Part shown: positions 9,769 through 20,033 of the stretch, piece after piece
Layout of the letters: every line of letters begins with the position of its first letter
How positions within the stretch are numbered: the stretch's first letter is position 1
Origin: Paraburkholderia sp.
GTDB lineage: Bacteria; Pseudomonadota; Gammaproteobacteria; Burkholderiales; Burkholderiaceae
NCBI GenBank assembly: GCA_004322045.1
Contig: SCRN01000044.1
Location: 116,352 to 180,351, forward strand
Reading direction: 5' to 3'
DNA: 64,000 nt
Translations under genes and position numbers: made by a program
Notes under the pieces: generated by a model
Seen by the model: only the letters and a program-made list of their open reading frames with translations
Databases searched by the model: none
Told to the model about the DNA's origin: nothing

Positions 9769-12231
9769 ATGGACTCCTCCCTGCCGTCACCCGCCCCATC
9801 GCCCTCAGGTTCCCCCGAGCCAGCCAAACCGCCCAAACGCCGCTCGCGTTGGATGGTCAAGCTCGCGCTCTTTTGCGCGGGGACGATCGCGGCCGTAGGC
9901 GCTTGCGCCGGACTACTCCTGCTTTATGGGCTCGTCGTCGCCGCGCCGCTTCTGCCTTCGCTCGATGCGCTCACCGACTATCGCCCGAAAGTCCCGCTGC
10001 GCATCTATACCGCCGATCACGTTCTGATCGGCGAATTCGGCGAAGAACGGCGCGACGTGGTTCGCATCGAGCACGTCCCCGTCTTTTTGAAACAAGCCGT
10101 TCTCGCAATCGAAGATGCGCGTTTTTACGACCATGGGGGAGTCGACATCGCCGGCGTGGTGCGCGCAGGCATCGCGGCGTTGACGAACGGACGCGCGACG
10201 CAAGGCGCCAGCACGATCACGATGCAAGTCGCGCGCAACTTCTTTCTGTCGAGCGAGAAGACCTACACGCGCAAGATTTACGAGATGATGCTGGCGTACA
10301 AAATCGAGCGCGAGTTGACGAAGGATCAGATTCTCGAGGTGTATATGAATCAGATCTACCTCGGGCAGCGCGCCTATGGCTTCGCATCGGCAGCGCGCAT
10401 TTATTTCGGCAAAGACATCGCGCACATCACGCTCGCGCAAGCGGCGATGCTGGCGGGCTTGCCCAAAGCGCCTTCGGCGTACAACCCAGTCGTCAACCCG
10501 ACGCGCGCAAAGCTACGCCAGCAATACATCCTGCGGCGCATGCTCGCGCTGCACGACATCACGCGTGCGCAATACGATGCCGCACTCGCCGAGCCTCTCG
10601 CGCTCGCCGGCGCGCCCGCGCAGCAGTTCAGCGTGCATGCGGAGTACGTGGCGGAAATGGTCCGTCAAGCGATGGTCGCGCAATATCACGACGAGGCCTA
10701 TACCCGGGGCTTGAACGTCGTCACGACGATCGATTCGAGCGATCAAGCCGCCGCCTACCGCGCGGTGCGAAACGGGCTGATGAGTTACGACGCGCGGCAC
10801 GGCTATCGCGGCCCCGAGGGTTACGTCGCGCTGCCGGCCGCTGCCGACGCGCGTGCCGATGCCATTTCCGCGGCCCTCGGCAAATATCCGGACAACGGCG
10901 AAATCGTCGCGGGTGTCGTGACGGCCGCCGATGCGCGTCAAGTGCAAGCGGTCCTGTCCGACGGCACGCTGGCCACGGTCAGCGGCGAGGGCCTGCGCTT
11001 CGCGTCGGCTGCGCTCATGCCGCGCGCGCAGCCGGCGGCCGGCATCCGGCCGGGGGCCATCGTGCGCCTCGTCAAAGACGACGCAGGCGCCTGGTCGATC
11101 GTGCAATTGCCGCAAGTCGAAGGCGCGTTCATCTCGATCGTGCCGCAAGACGGCGCGATTCGCTCGCTCGTCGGCGGGTTCGATTTCAGCAAGAACAAGT
11201 TCAATCACGTGATGCAGGCATGGCGTCAGCCGGGTTCCAGCTTCAAGCCCTTCATCTATTCGGCATCACTGGAAAAGGGCCTCGGCCCGGCAACCATCAT
11301 CAACGACGCGCCGCTCTTTTTCAGCGCGGCGGAAACGGGCGGCCATCCCTGGGAGCCGAAGAACTACGGCGGCCGGTTCGACGGTCCCATGACGATGCGC
11401 ACCGCGCTGCAAAAATCGCGCAACCTCGTCTCGATTCGGATTCTTGCGCACATCGGCACGCGCTACGCGCAGCAGTACATCACGCGCTTCGGCTTCGACG
11501 CCGATAAGCATCCGGCCTATCTGCCGATGGCCCTAGGGGCCGGTCTCGTGACGCCTCTGCAGATGGCTGGCGCTTATTCGGTCTTCGCCAATGGCGGCTA
11601 TCGCGTCAATCCCTATCTCATTTCGGAGGTGACCGATCAAGATGGCCTCGTGCTCGCACGCGCGCAGCCGATCGCCGCGGGAAACGATGCGCCGCAAGCG
11701 ATCGATGCGCGCAACGACTTCGTGATGAACAGCTTGCTGCAAAGTGTCGCGCAACACGGAACAGGGGCGAAGTCGAACCAACTCGGGCGCAAGGATTTGG
11801 CCGGCAAGACGGGCACGACAAACGATTCTCGCGACGCCTGGTTCGCCGGCTATCAGCACACGCTGGCCGCCATCGCCTGGATCGGCTACGACTCGCCGCG
11901 CAGCCTGGGGGATCGCGAGACGGGCGGCGGCCTCGCGCTGCCGGTCTGGATGGACTACATGCGGCAAGCGCTAAACGGCGTGCCGGAGTACGAGATGCCG
12001 ATACCCGCCGACGTCACGCAGATAGAGGGCGAACTGTACTTCGACTCGTTCTTGCCGGGCCATGGCTTCGTCCATACGGTCGGCATCGCCGAAGCGGCCG
12101 AGCATGCGCAGACGAGGGCCGCGGACGGCGGCACGGAAATAGGGAATCGAGAAGCTGCCGCGCCGACGAGCGCAGCCAACGAACCGGGGGGCGTGCCGCG
12201 GCCTACGGCGCCACGGGTCTCGGTGCAGTGA
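9769..12231 (+). CDS. mrcA: penicillin-binding protein 1A (transglycosylase/transpeptidase)
   Basis: GT51 motifs AVLAIEDARFYDHGGVD, QGASTITMQVARNFFL; transpeptidase PGSSFKPFIYSASLEKG, GKTGTTNDSRDAWF. Confidence 0.95.
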   Translation: MDSSLPSPAPSPSGSPEPAKPPKRRSRWMVKLALFCAGTIAAVGACAGLLLLYGLVVAAPLLPSLDALTDYRPKVPLRIYTADHVLIGEFGEERRDVVRIEHVPVFLKQAVLAIEDARFYDHGGVDIAGVVRAGIAALTNGRATQGASTITMQVARNFFLSSEKTYTRKIYEMMLAYKIERELTKDQILEVYMNQIYLGQRAYGFASAARIYFGKDIAHITLAQAAMLAGLPKAPSAYNPVVNPTRAKLRQQYILRRMLALHDITRAQYDAALAEPLALAGAPAQQFSVHAEYVAEMVRQAMVAQYHDEAYTRGLNVVTTIDSSDQAAAYRAVRNGLMSYDARHGYRGPEGYVALPAAADARADAISAALGKYPDNGEIVAGVVTAADARQVQAVLSDGTLATVSGEGLRFASAALMPRAQPAAGIRPGAIVRLVKDDAGAWSIVQLPQVEGAFISIVPQDGAIRSLVGGFDFSKNKFNHVMQAWRQPGSSFKPFIYSASLEKGLGPATIINDAPLFFSAAETGGHPWEPKNYGGRFDGPMTMRTALQKSRNLVSIRILAHIGTRYAQQYITRFGFDADKHPAYLPMALGAGLVTPLQMAGAYSVFANGGYRVNPYLISEVTDQDGLVLARAQPIAAGNDAPQAIDARNDFVMNSLLQSVAQHGTGAKSNQLGRKDLAGKTGTTNDSRDAWFAGYQHTLAAIAWIGYDSPRSLGDRETGGGLALPVWMDYMRQALNGVPEYEMPIPADVTQIEGELYFDSFLPGHGFVHTVGIAEAAEHAQTRAADGGTEIGNREAAAPTSAANEPGGVPRPTAPRVSVQ

Positions 12232-12400
12232 TCCACCGCCGATGTCAGCCGCTGTCGGTGGGGGGTGTTGATGGACCGCTGCCGCTGGCCCTGGCGCGAA
12301 CGTCGAGCGCACTGGCCCGCGCCACGACAACCCGCCGTCGAACCGAGAACGCGCTCGGACGACGCGTCGCGCCCTGCCCGCGAATCGCGTCGCCTACGCC

Positions 12401-12718
12401 CTACGCCGCGAAGTGGACGCGCTCGCCGGCTTGCTGCGTGGCGTAATCGGACAGAGATTCGAAGAACTCGCGGCCATTACGCGTATCCAGCCACTGTCCG
12501 TCGACGAACTTGAAGTGAAAGCCGCCTGATTTGGCTGCGATCCAGATTTCCTGCATCGGCGGTTGCAAGTTGACGATGATCTTCGAACCGTTCTCGAATT
12601 CGAGCGTCAAGACGTTGCCGTTGCGCTCGATCTCGATATCGGCGTCGCTGTCGTCGGCAGCTTGCTCGATTCGCGTGAGAACGGCTTCCGCTCGGCCAAG
12701 GTAGTCGCTGTCGGTCAT
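12401..12718 (-). CDS. cyaY: iron donor protein CyaY (frataxin-like)
   Basis: [69 protein letters not shown]. Confidence 0.95.
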   Translation of the reverse strand: MTDSDYLGRAEAVLTRIEQAADDSDADIEIERNGNVLTLEFENGSKIIVNLQPPMQEIWIAAKSGGFHFKFVDGQWLDTRNGREFFESLSDYATQQAGERVHFAA

Positions 12719-12771
12719 GCTAAACTCCGCCGGTTAAACACATCACAGCTCTTTAGGTCCTAGAGGCAGTC

Positions 12772-13077
12772 ATGCGAGTCGTTTTCAGGATGAGCGCGAT
12801 TGTAGCGGCTTTGGCCGTTGCGACAAGCGCGGCGCTAACCGCCTGCGGACAAGGCGGGCCGCTTTATCTGCCGTCCGTCCCGCCGCTGCCTGAAAAACCG
12901 GTGCTTCACACCGGGCCGTCCGCGCAAGATTCGGATAGCAGCTCGCAGGCGGCATCGGACCCGCAAGCGCATGCACCGCTGACCTTGGCGCCGGCCGATG
13001 CGCTCGGCACCGCGCCGAACGCCCAACACCCCACGCCTGACGCCGGTGCGGCGTCGAGCCCCGCACCCGATCAATAA
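12772..13077 (+). CDS. lptM: small lipoprotein LptM/YifL-like
   Basis: Lipobox LTACGQGGPLYLP followed by low-complexity C-terminus; upstream of lysA as usual. Confidence 0.8.
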   Translation: MRVVFRMSAIVAALAVATSAALTACGQGGPLYLPSVPPLPEKPVLHTGPSAQDSDSSSQAASDPQAHAPLTLAPADALGTAPNAQHPTPDAGAASSPAPDQ

Positions 13078-13092
13078 ACGCAGGACTCCCGC

Positions 13093-14355
13093 ATGTCTCA
13101 CTCCGCCTTCGCCTATGTCGACGGCGTGCTGCACGCCGAAGGCGTCAGCGCCGTCACGCTCGCCGAACGGTTCGGCACGCCGCTTTTCGTCTACTCGCGC
13201 GCGGCGCTGACCCATGCCTATCAAGCGTATGCGCAAGCATGCGCCGGACACCGGGCGTCGGTGCATGTCGCCGTCAAAGCCAATAGCAACTTGGCGGTGC
13301 TCAATGTCTTTGCACGCCTCGGCGCCGGCTTCGATATCGTCTCGAGCGGGGAGCTTGCCCGCGTGCTAGCGGCGGGCGGTCAAGCGAAAGACATCGTGTT
13401 TTCCGGCGTCGGCAAGAGCGCAGCGGAAATGCGCGAGGCGTTGGACGCCGGCGTCAAATGCTTCAACGTCGAATCGATCCCTGAACTCGATCGGCTCAAT
13501 GCCATCGCCGGCGAGTGCGGCAAGAAAGCGCCAATCTCCCTGCGCGTGAATCCTGACGTCGATCCGAAGACTCATCCCTACATCTCCACGGGGCTAAAGG
13601 CGAACAAGTTCGGCATTGCCTTCGACGAGGCGCGTTCGGCCTATCGCGCGGCGGCGGCATTCGAACACCTTGAAGTGTTCGGCATCGATTGCCACATCGG
13701 CTCGCAGATCACGGAAATCGCCCCTTACCTCGATGCGCTCGATAAATTGCTCGATCTCGTCGAGCAAATCGAGTCCGACGGCATCGCCATCCGCCACATC
13801 GACGTCGGCGGCGGGCTCGGCATCACGTATTCCGAGGAAACCCCGCCGGACACTGGCGTATTCGTGCGCACCCTGCTCGAGCGGATCGCGGCGCGCGGCC
13901 ATGGTCATCGTGAAGTGTATTTCGAGCCGGGTCGCTCGGTCACAGGCAACGCCGGCATCCTGCTCACGCGCATCGAATTTCTGAAACCGGGTGCGGAGAA
14001 GAACTTCGCAATCGTCGACGCCGCGATGAACGACCTGGCGCGACCCGCCATGTACCAGGCCTATCACGCGATCGATGCTGTCGCACCGCGCCAAGATACG
14101 CCCACAGTCTACGATGTGGTCGGACCCGTATGCGAAAGCGGCGACTGGCTGGGCCGCGATCGCGCCCTGGCCGTCAAGCCGGGCGATTTGCTCGCAATCC
14201 GTTCGGCGGGCGCCTATGCGTTTGCGATGAGTTCGAACTACAACACGCGTCCGCGCGCGGCGGAAGTCATGGTAGACGGCGATCGTGTCCACCTCGTCCG
14301 TGCGCGCGAGACCGTGCGCGAGTTGTTTGCGGGCGAATCCATCCTGCCGGCCTGA
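13093..14355 (+). CDS. lysA: diaminopimelate decarboxylase
   Basis: PLFVYSRAALTHAYQAYA, VHVAVKANSNLAVL, CESGDWLGRDR. Confidence 0.96.
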   Translation: MSHSAFAYVDGVLHAEGVSAVTLAERFGTPLFVYSRAALTHAYQAYAQACAGHRASVHVAVKANSNLAVLNVFARLGAGFDIVSSGELARVLAAGGQAKDIVFSGVGKSAAEMREALDAGVKCFNVESIPELDRLNAIAGECGKKAPISLRVNPDVDPKTHPYISTGLKANKFGIAFDEARSAYRAAAAFEHLEVFGIDCHIGSQITEIAPYLDALDKLLDLVEQIESDGIAIRHIDVGGGLGITYSEETPPDTGVFVRTLLERIAARGHGHREVYFEPGRSVTGNAGILLTRIEFLKPGAEKNFAIVDAAMNDLARPAMYQAYHAIDAVAPRQDTPTVYDVVGPVCESGDWLGRDRALAVKPGDLLAIRSAGAYAFAMSSNYNTRPRAAEVMVDGDRVHLVRARETVRELFAGESILPA

Positions 14356-14420
14356 TTCCGGCGCAGCGCCGGTTGTCCCATCACCGCCGGGCAGTTGTGT
14401 GCGCTCGGCGGTTTCTTCTC

Positions 14421-15164
14421 CTATCTCGCGGGCTTGGGCTTCGACGCGCCGACACTGCGGCCGGCGAGTTTGCCGCGCGCCCAGACGGCCACGCGCCATC
14501 CGAGCAGCACGATAACGATCGCGCCATAGATCTTGGGCAAGATGAGATCGTGCTTGCCCGCCTTCATCCACCAAAAGTGCAAAATCGCGAGCGCGGCAAT
14601 GGCGTAAATCGCGCGATGAAGCGTCAGCCAGCGCCGCCCCAATCGCCGCGCGACGGCGCGCGGCGAGGTCGCGGCCAGCGGAATCAACAGCAGGAACGCT
14701 GCAAATCCGACCGTGATGAACGGCCGCTTGCCGATGTCCTTTACGACTTCGACCACGTCGAACCATTTGTCGAACCAAATGTAGGTCGTGAAATGCAGCG
14801 TCGCGTAAAAGAACGCATAGAGTCCCAGCATGCGACGAAACCGCAGCAACGCATTAACGCCGCTCAACCGGCGCAGCGGTGTCACCGTCAGCGTGATGCA
14901 CAGGAAAACGAGGGTCCAAAGCCCCGTTGAACGCGTGATGAATTCGATCGGATTGGCACCGAGCCGGTCGGTAAAGCCGAACAGCACGACGCGCGCGAGC
15001 GGCAGAAGCGCCGCGACGAAGACACCGATTTTGGCGGGTGCGATCCAGCGGTCCGCAGCGCCGCGCGCGCGGGCGCTGCCAGCTTGAGTCGAACGAACGG
15101 GCCGCGGGCCGCTTTGACCGCGACCGGCGTCGCGGCCCGTCAGCGTTTGCGTATCGAGTGACAT
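14421..15164 (-). CDS. msrQ: protein-methionine-sulfoxide reductase heme-binding subunit MsrQ
   Basis: Ferric-reductase-like multi-TM protein with TGLWTLVFLCITLTVTPLRR, MLGLYAFFYATLHFTTYIWFD; adjacent to msrP; start at 15164. Confidence 0.9.
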   Translation of the reverse strand: MSLDTQTLTGRDAGRGQSGPRPVRSTQAGSARARGAADRWIAPAKIGVFVAALLPLARVVLFGFTDRLGANPIEFITRSTGLWTLVFLCITLTVTPLRRLSGVNALLRFRRMLGLYAFFYATLHFTTYIWFDKWFDVVEVVKDIGKRPFITVGFAAFLLLIPLAATSPRAVARRLGRRWLTLHRAIYAIAALAILHFWWMKAGKHDLILPKIYGAIVIVLLGWRVAVWARGKLAGRSVGASKPKPAR

Positions 15165-15189
15165 GAAATGCGCTCCATCGAGCCTGGCG

Positions 15190-16188
15190 TCAGAAGTACT
15201 TGCGCAAGTCCATCCCTTGATACAGGGAGGCGACGAGATTTCCATACCCGTTGAACATCAACGTCTTGCGCTTCGGCGTGAAAAATCCGTCCTCGCCGAT
15301 CCGCCGCTCGGTGGCTTGACTCCAGCGCGGGTGATCCACCTCAGGGTTCACATTCGAATAGAACCCGTACTCCTTCGGCGCATAGGTGTTCCAACTGGTC
15401 GGGGGTTGCTTTTCGACGAACCGGATCTTCACGAGCGACTTCGCGCTTTTGAACCCGTACTTCCAAGGGACGACGATACGGATCGGCGCACCGTTCTGGT
15501 TCGGCAGCACCTGGCCGTAGAGTCCGACCGTGAGCAGCGTCAAAGGGTTCATCGCTTCGTCCATGCGCAAGCCTTCGGAATACGGCCAATCGAGAATCGG
15601 ATCCGAGAGCCCAGGCATCTGAGAGGGGTCTGCGAGTGTGATGAACTGCACGAATTTGGCGTTGCCCGTCGGCTGCGCGCGCTTGATGAGTTCGGCGAGC
15701 GGATAGCCCAACCATGGAATCACCATCGACCACCCTTCGACGCAGCGGTGGCGATAAACGCGTTCCTCGAGCGGCGCGAGCTTGAGCAGTTCGTCGATGT
15801 CGTACACCTTCGGATTCTTGACCTCGCCTTCCACGCTCACTCGCCACGGATGCGGCCGTAGCGTCCCCGCGTTGTGGGAAGGATCGCTCTTGTCCGTGCC
15901 GAACTCGTAGAAGTTGTTGTAGGTCGTCACGTCCTTGTAAGGCGTGACCTTATCGATGACGACAAACTTCGGATTAGTCGCGGCCGCTAGCCGGTGCGCT
16001 TTGGGGTCGGGAGAAGCATACGCGCCGAAAGCGGCGCGACTGATGCCGAGCGTGCCGCCGGCGATCGCGAGCCCCGCCGCGCCAGCCGCCTGTAGCACGC
16101 GCCGCCGGTTTTCGAACACCGCACGCGGCGTGATTTCGGTAGCGGCGATGTCCTCGCCGGTCAGTAGGACACGTTGCTCTCGGTTCAT
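15190..16188 (-). CDS. msrP: protein-methionine-sulfoxide reductase catalytic subunit MsrP
   Basis: Tat-like signal [18 protein letters not shown]; molybdopterin oxidoreductase [23 protein letters not shown]. Confidence 0.93.
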   Translation of the reverse strand: MNREQRVLLTGEDIAATEITPRAVFENRRRVLQAAGAAGLAIAGGTLGISRAAFGAYASPDPKAHRLAAATNPKFVVIDKVTPYKDVTTYNNFYEFGTDKSDPSHNAGTLRPHPWRVSVEGEVKNPKVYDIDELLKLAPLEERVYRHRCVEGWSMVIPWLGYPLAELIKRAQPTGNAKFVQFITLADPSQMPGLSDPILDWPYSEGLRMDEAMNPLTLLTVGLYGQVLPNQNGAPIRIVVPWKYGFKSAKSLVKIRFVEKQPPTSWNTYAPKEYGFYSNVNPEVDHPRWSQATERRIGEDGFFTPKRKTLMFNGYGNLVASLYQGMDLRKYF

Positions 16189-16307
16189 CGACACGATGCT
16201 GCTCCTCAAGAAACCCGGGCCGCTTGTTCACGGCGTCGGTCGAACGCCTTTTGGGCCCACACACGATGAATACGTGCACCGCCTGCGCTCGGATGCATCG
16301 ATCAAAT

Positions 16308-16345
16308 AAAAAACCGCCGATGGCGCGACCATGCGGCGGTTTTTC
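16308..16345 (-). terminator. Rho-independent terminator downstream of ccsB
   Basis: aaaaaaCCGCCG...CGGCGGttttt; hairpin flanked by A and T tracts. Confidence 0.7.
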
Positions 16346-16390
16346 TTACAAACATGACTAGCGCGCTCGATATCGGCGCTGGCGCATCGG

Positions 16391-17569
16391 CTACAGCTTG
16401 CCGTAGCTATGCAGGCCCGACAAGAACATATTGACGCCCAGGAACGCGAATGTCGTGACGAGCAAGCCGGTGAGCGCCCACCATGCAGCGGCCGTACCCC
16501 GCAGCCCCTTCATCAAGCGCATATGCAGCCATGCCGCGTAGTTGAGCCACACGATCAACGCCCAGGTTTCTTTCGGGTCCCAGCTCCAGTACCCGCCCCA
16601 TGCGTCGGCCGCCCACAATGCGCCCAGAATGGTCGCGACCGTGAAGAAGGCGAAGCCGACCGCAATCGACTTGTACATGACATCGTCGAGCACGGCCAGC
16701 GGCGGCAAACGATCCGTGAAGACGCCGTGTTCGCTGAGCAAATAGGCCACCCCGACCATCGCCGAGAGCGCAAACGAGCCATAGCCGATGAAGTTCGCGG
16801 GTACGTGGATCTTCATCCACCAGCTTTGCAGCGCCGGTACGAGCGGTTGGATCTGCTGTGCGTCGCGCGCGACCGAGTACCACATCAAGAAGCCGACGGC
16901 GGCGCCGATGACCAACAGAACGAAGGCGCCCAACGCACGGGTGGCGTAGTGCTGCTCGTAATACAGGTAGAACAGCGCCGTGATCAGACAAAACAGCACG
17001 AACACTTCATAGAGGTTCGAAACCGGAATATGACCGACGTCGGCACCGATCAGGTACGACTCGTACCAGCGCACCATCATGCCGGTAAAGCCCATCAGGA
17101 CGGCAAACCAGGTGAGCTTCGAGCCGATGGCGCCGCCCGAGGGCGAGCGCGACAGCATGCCGATCCAGTAAAACAGCGTGGCGAGAACGAAAAGCGCGCT
17201 CATCCAAAGAATCGCCGACTGGCTCGACAAAAAGTACTTGAGCAAGAACGCCGAGTCGGCCCGGGACAGATCGCCGTGGTAGATCTGCAGCGACAGTAGC
17301 GCAAGCGCCGCAATGCTCACGGCAAGCAGGCGCACCGGCTTCCAGCGCCAGCCGAGCACGATGAGCGCGGGCACGGTGCACACCAGCACGAGCTTATCGT
17401 AGTAATTCATGAACCCGTGGTACCGGGCCAGCCCAAAACCGGCGCCACCCGCAACGGCCAAGGCGAAGAGCCAATCGAATACGCCTAAACGGCGCAGGAA
17501 CGAGCGTTCGTCCAAGGCGCCCGACTGCGGAGAAGCCGGGTGAGAGGGGGAAACGTGTGTCAGATCCAT
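16391..17569 (-). CDS. ccsB: cytochrome c biogenesis protein CcsB/ResC (CcsA family)
   Basis: Multi-TM with WWMKIHVPANFIGYGSFALSAMVGVAYLL and ADAWGGYWSWDPKETWALIVWLNYAAWLH. Confidence 0.93.
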   Translation of the reverse strand: MDLTHVSPSHPASPQSGALDERSFLRRLGVFDWLFALAVAGGAGFGLARYHGFMNYYDKLVLVCTVPALIVLGWRWKPVRLLAVSIAALALLSLQIYHGDLSRADSAFLLKYFLSSQSAILWMSALFVLATLFYWIGMLSRSPSGGAIGSKLTWFAVLMGFTGMMVRWYESYLIGADVGHIPVSNLYEVFVLFCLITALFYLYYEQHYATRALGAFVLLVIGAAVGFLMWYSVARDAQQIQPLVPALQSWWMKIHVPANFIGYGSFALSAMVGVAYLLSEHGVFTDRLPPLAVLDDVMYKSIAVGFAFFTVATILGALWAADAWGGYWSWDPKETWALIVWLNYAAWLHMRLMKGLRGTAAAWWALTGLLVTTFAFLGVNMFLSGLHSYGKL

Positions 17570-17584
17570 GATGATTCCCGAATA

Positions 17585-19819
17585 TCAATCTTGCGAGTCG
17601 GAAGACGACGCTATCGTCGCGGGGGGCGCCTCGGAACGAGCGTGTTTGCGCGCATTGTCACGCGAGGAGGCGGCCTCATGTGCGGATGCGCCCAGCACGG
17701 CGCCGATAGCATCGCGCACCTTCCCGAATTCTTTCTCGAAGTCGAGCGTCTTGCGCGCCGTCGACATCGCCATCACCACCGACGTGCCCGCCGCTGCGTC
17801 CTTCAACCAGAACCAAAGCCGCCGCTCACGGATATAGAACATCGAGAAAATGCCGGCCACGAGAAGCAGGCTGCCAAGATACACCACTTTCTTACCCGGC
17901 GCGCGCGTAAGCTGGAACACCGAAGCCTGCACCTGCTTGAACGAATCTAGCTGCAGATAGACCGGCGATCCATACAAGAAGCTGTCGGAAAGCGCGTTGA
18001 TCGAATTTTGCACGAACCGGCTCGTGCCCGCGTTCGCGGGCGCGTCGGCCTCGCCTGCTTGCTCGCGAGCAAGCTGCCAAAGATCCCAGGTCGAGCCTTC
18101 GAGCATACGCAGCAATAGCGATGCCGCCTTCTGCTGCTCGCCCTTCGGCACCGAATGATCGATGAATGCCGCGATCGATTGGAAGCCACCGGCGCGCTGC
18201 CCAGGCGGTAGGCTGCCTGGCACGGTCTCGGCCCCCGAGAACAGCGACAAGACACGCGTCGCGCTTTCCTCCAGGTGAGCGCGCAACTCGGGGTTCGAAT
18301 CGGAGATCGAACGTTGCGCGAAGCGTTGAGCGGCCTGCGCCCGCAGCGTGGGATTTTCCAGCGCCGCGCGCAGCATCATCCACTCTTTGACGCTGCCTTG
18401 CTCGTCAGCCGGAATTCTCAGATATCGGAACGGATCATTCGGCGTCGTGCGCATGCCGGCAAGGAAGAAGCGAGCGCCGTCGACTTCCACGGGCAGCATG
18501 TAGTTGTTGAACTCGCGCGCCTGGCCGTCCGTGCCCCGAATCTTGTACTGGACCGATGGCCCGACGTTGTGCAGATCGCGCGGCATGGACGATTTCGCCC
18601 CCGACCCCAGCCGCTCGTCAAAGACTTCTTTGAGCGATTGGTGCGCCGCCACGCCGCGCGCGTCGGTCTGCCCGCTGCCGTTCGTGATGTTCTCGACGTT
18701 GATGGCGCGGAAATCCGCGAATTCGACCGTCTGTCCGTTCACGCCCGGCATCGAAGCCGACAGCGGCGCCGAGTTCCCGATCGCGCCATTGACGGCCATC
18801 GTTTTGGCGGAATCGCTCGTCATCGGCCAGGCCGTCATCGACATCTCCGAGCCACCGTCCTGGAAGCTGGACTGATAGATCGACACGCCGTCGTACTGGA
18901 ACGGCTTATTCACTTCCACGCGGGCAGGGACGCGCTTGCCGGTTGCGTGATCGACCACGACGATGTCGCTCGCAAAGAGCTTGGGCATGCCCGTCGAGTA
19001 GTAGTCGACGATGAACTTTTTGAGTTCGATCGAGAACGGCAGGTCCTGAATCAGCGAGCCGTTGGGCTGATTCAGGATAGCCGTCGATACGTTCTGTCCC
19101 TCGGGTACCCACGCATAGCCGCGGAACGTCGGATTGGACTGAGAGAGGCGGTGCGCGGGCGAGATGTCGTTGATGACGGCGGTCGTCGAGACCGGCGACT
19201 TGCCGAACAGCCACATTTGGAGCCTGATCGGCAGATTGCTGTCCATCAACCCGCCGATGCAGATCACGACGATGGCCAGGTGCGCAAAGATGTATCCGAT
19301 CTTGGCCATGGCGCCGCGTTTGGCCGCGATCAGCGTGGCGCCGTCCACTTCGCGCACGAGATAGCGATATCCGAGCTTGCCTGCGAGCGTGGAGAGCTGC
19401 GCCGCGGTTTCGGCGCGCGAAGCGCGGGTCTCGTACTCCGCCTTGTGGTGGAACGCCCGCAAGCTGCCTTCGCGCACTTTGAGCTTCCAGCTCTTGATAT
19501 CCGCGATCATCTTCGGTGCGTTGCGTATGACGCAGAGCGAGATCGAGACGATCAAGAAGCCGAGAATCAGCATGAACCACCAAGCGCTGTAGACGGTGTA
19601 CAGGCTGAGCGCGCGGAAGATATCCGCCCAAAACGGACCGAATTGGTTGACGTAGTTGGGGTAGGGATCGTCTTGCGTGAGCACGGTGCCGACGATGCTG
19701 GCGATCGCGAGCACGACCAGCAACGCGATGGCAAAACGCATGGAGCTTAGCAACTCGACCGCGCTTTTCAGCACGCGCCGGTTGGATTTCACTTCGTAAC
19801 CTGAGGTGGTAACGCTCAT
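17585..19819 (-). CDS. resB: cytochrome c biogenesis protein ResB
   Basis: LLSSMRFAIALLVVLAIASIVGTVLTQDDPYPNYVNQFGPFWADIFRALSLYTVYSAWWFMLILGFLIVSISLCV. Confidence 0.93.
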   Translation of the reverse strand: MSVTTSGYEVKSNRRVLKSAVELLSSMRFAIALLVVLAIASIVGTVLTQDDPYPNYVNQFGPFWADIFRALSLYTVYSAWWFMLILGFLIVSISLCVIRNAPKMIADIKSWKLKVREGSLRAFHHKAEYETRASRAETAAQLSTLAGKLGYRYLVREVDGATLIAAKRGAMAKIGYIFAHLAIVVICIGGLMDSNLPIRLQMWLFGKSPVSTTAVINDISPAHRLSQSNPTFRGYAWVPEGQNVSTAILNQPNGSLIQDLPFSIELKKFIVDYYSTGMPKLFASDIVVVDHATGKRVPARVEVNKPFQYDGVSIYQSSFQDGGSEMSMTAWPMTSDSAKTMAVNGAIGNSAPLSASMPGVNGQTVEFADFRAINVENITNGSGQTDARGVAAHQSLKEVFDERLGSGAKSSMPRDLHNVGPSVQYKIRGTDGQAREFNNYMLPVEVDGARFFLAGMRTTPNDPFRYLRIPADEQGSVKEWMMLRAALENPTLRAQAAQRFAQRSISDSNPELRAHLEESATRVLSLFSGAETVPGSLPPGQRAGGFQSIAAFIDHSVPKGEQQKAASLLLRMLEGSTWDLWQLAREQAGEADAPANAGTSRFVQNSINALSDSFLYGSPVYLQLDSFKQVQASVFQLTRAPGKKVVYLGSLLLVAGIFSMFYIRERRLWFWLKDAAAGTSVVMAMSTARKTLDFEKEFGKVRDAIGAVLGASAHEAASSRDNARKHARSEAPPATIASSSDSQD

Positions 19820-19831
19820 TCAAACTCCTGT

Positions 19832-19920
19832 CGACCCGAGTTGGCGCTTTAGCGGTTACTCGGGTCCCATGCTTCGCGGTCGACCGAGTGAACGTTTTCG
19901 CGCCTACTCGGGTTCCATGC
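19832..19920 (-). repeat. Two imperfect tandem hairpin-forming units in the resB leader
   Basis: Units share GCATGG[A/G]ACCCGAGTA...ACTCGG(G)TCGAC; each has an inverted ACCCGAGT/ACTCGGGT (8/8 in the resB-proximal unit, one base shorter in the other). Confidence 0.65.
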
Positions 19921-19930
19921 ACAGCAACAC

Positions 19931-19992
19931 AACAACAAAAAAAGGGTGAGGGCCAGCCGCCGATGGCGGTGGCGCTCCCACCCTTTTCTTCT
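19931..19992 (-). terminator. Rho-independent terminator downstream of the cytochrome c4-like gene
   Basis: aaaaaaaGGGTGagggccaGCCGCCgatGGCGGTggcgctCCCACCCttttctt. Confidence 0.65.
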
Positions 19993-20033
19993 TCTCGCCG
20001 GAAAACCCGGCGGTTATTCGTTCACGGTGGCGC

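Noticed and set aside
9663-11507. 614-aa + strand ORF overlapping mrcA in another frame
   Set aside because: Arg/Ser/His-rich composition typical of an out-of-frame reading of mrcA; PBP1A frame is clear.
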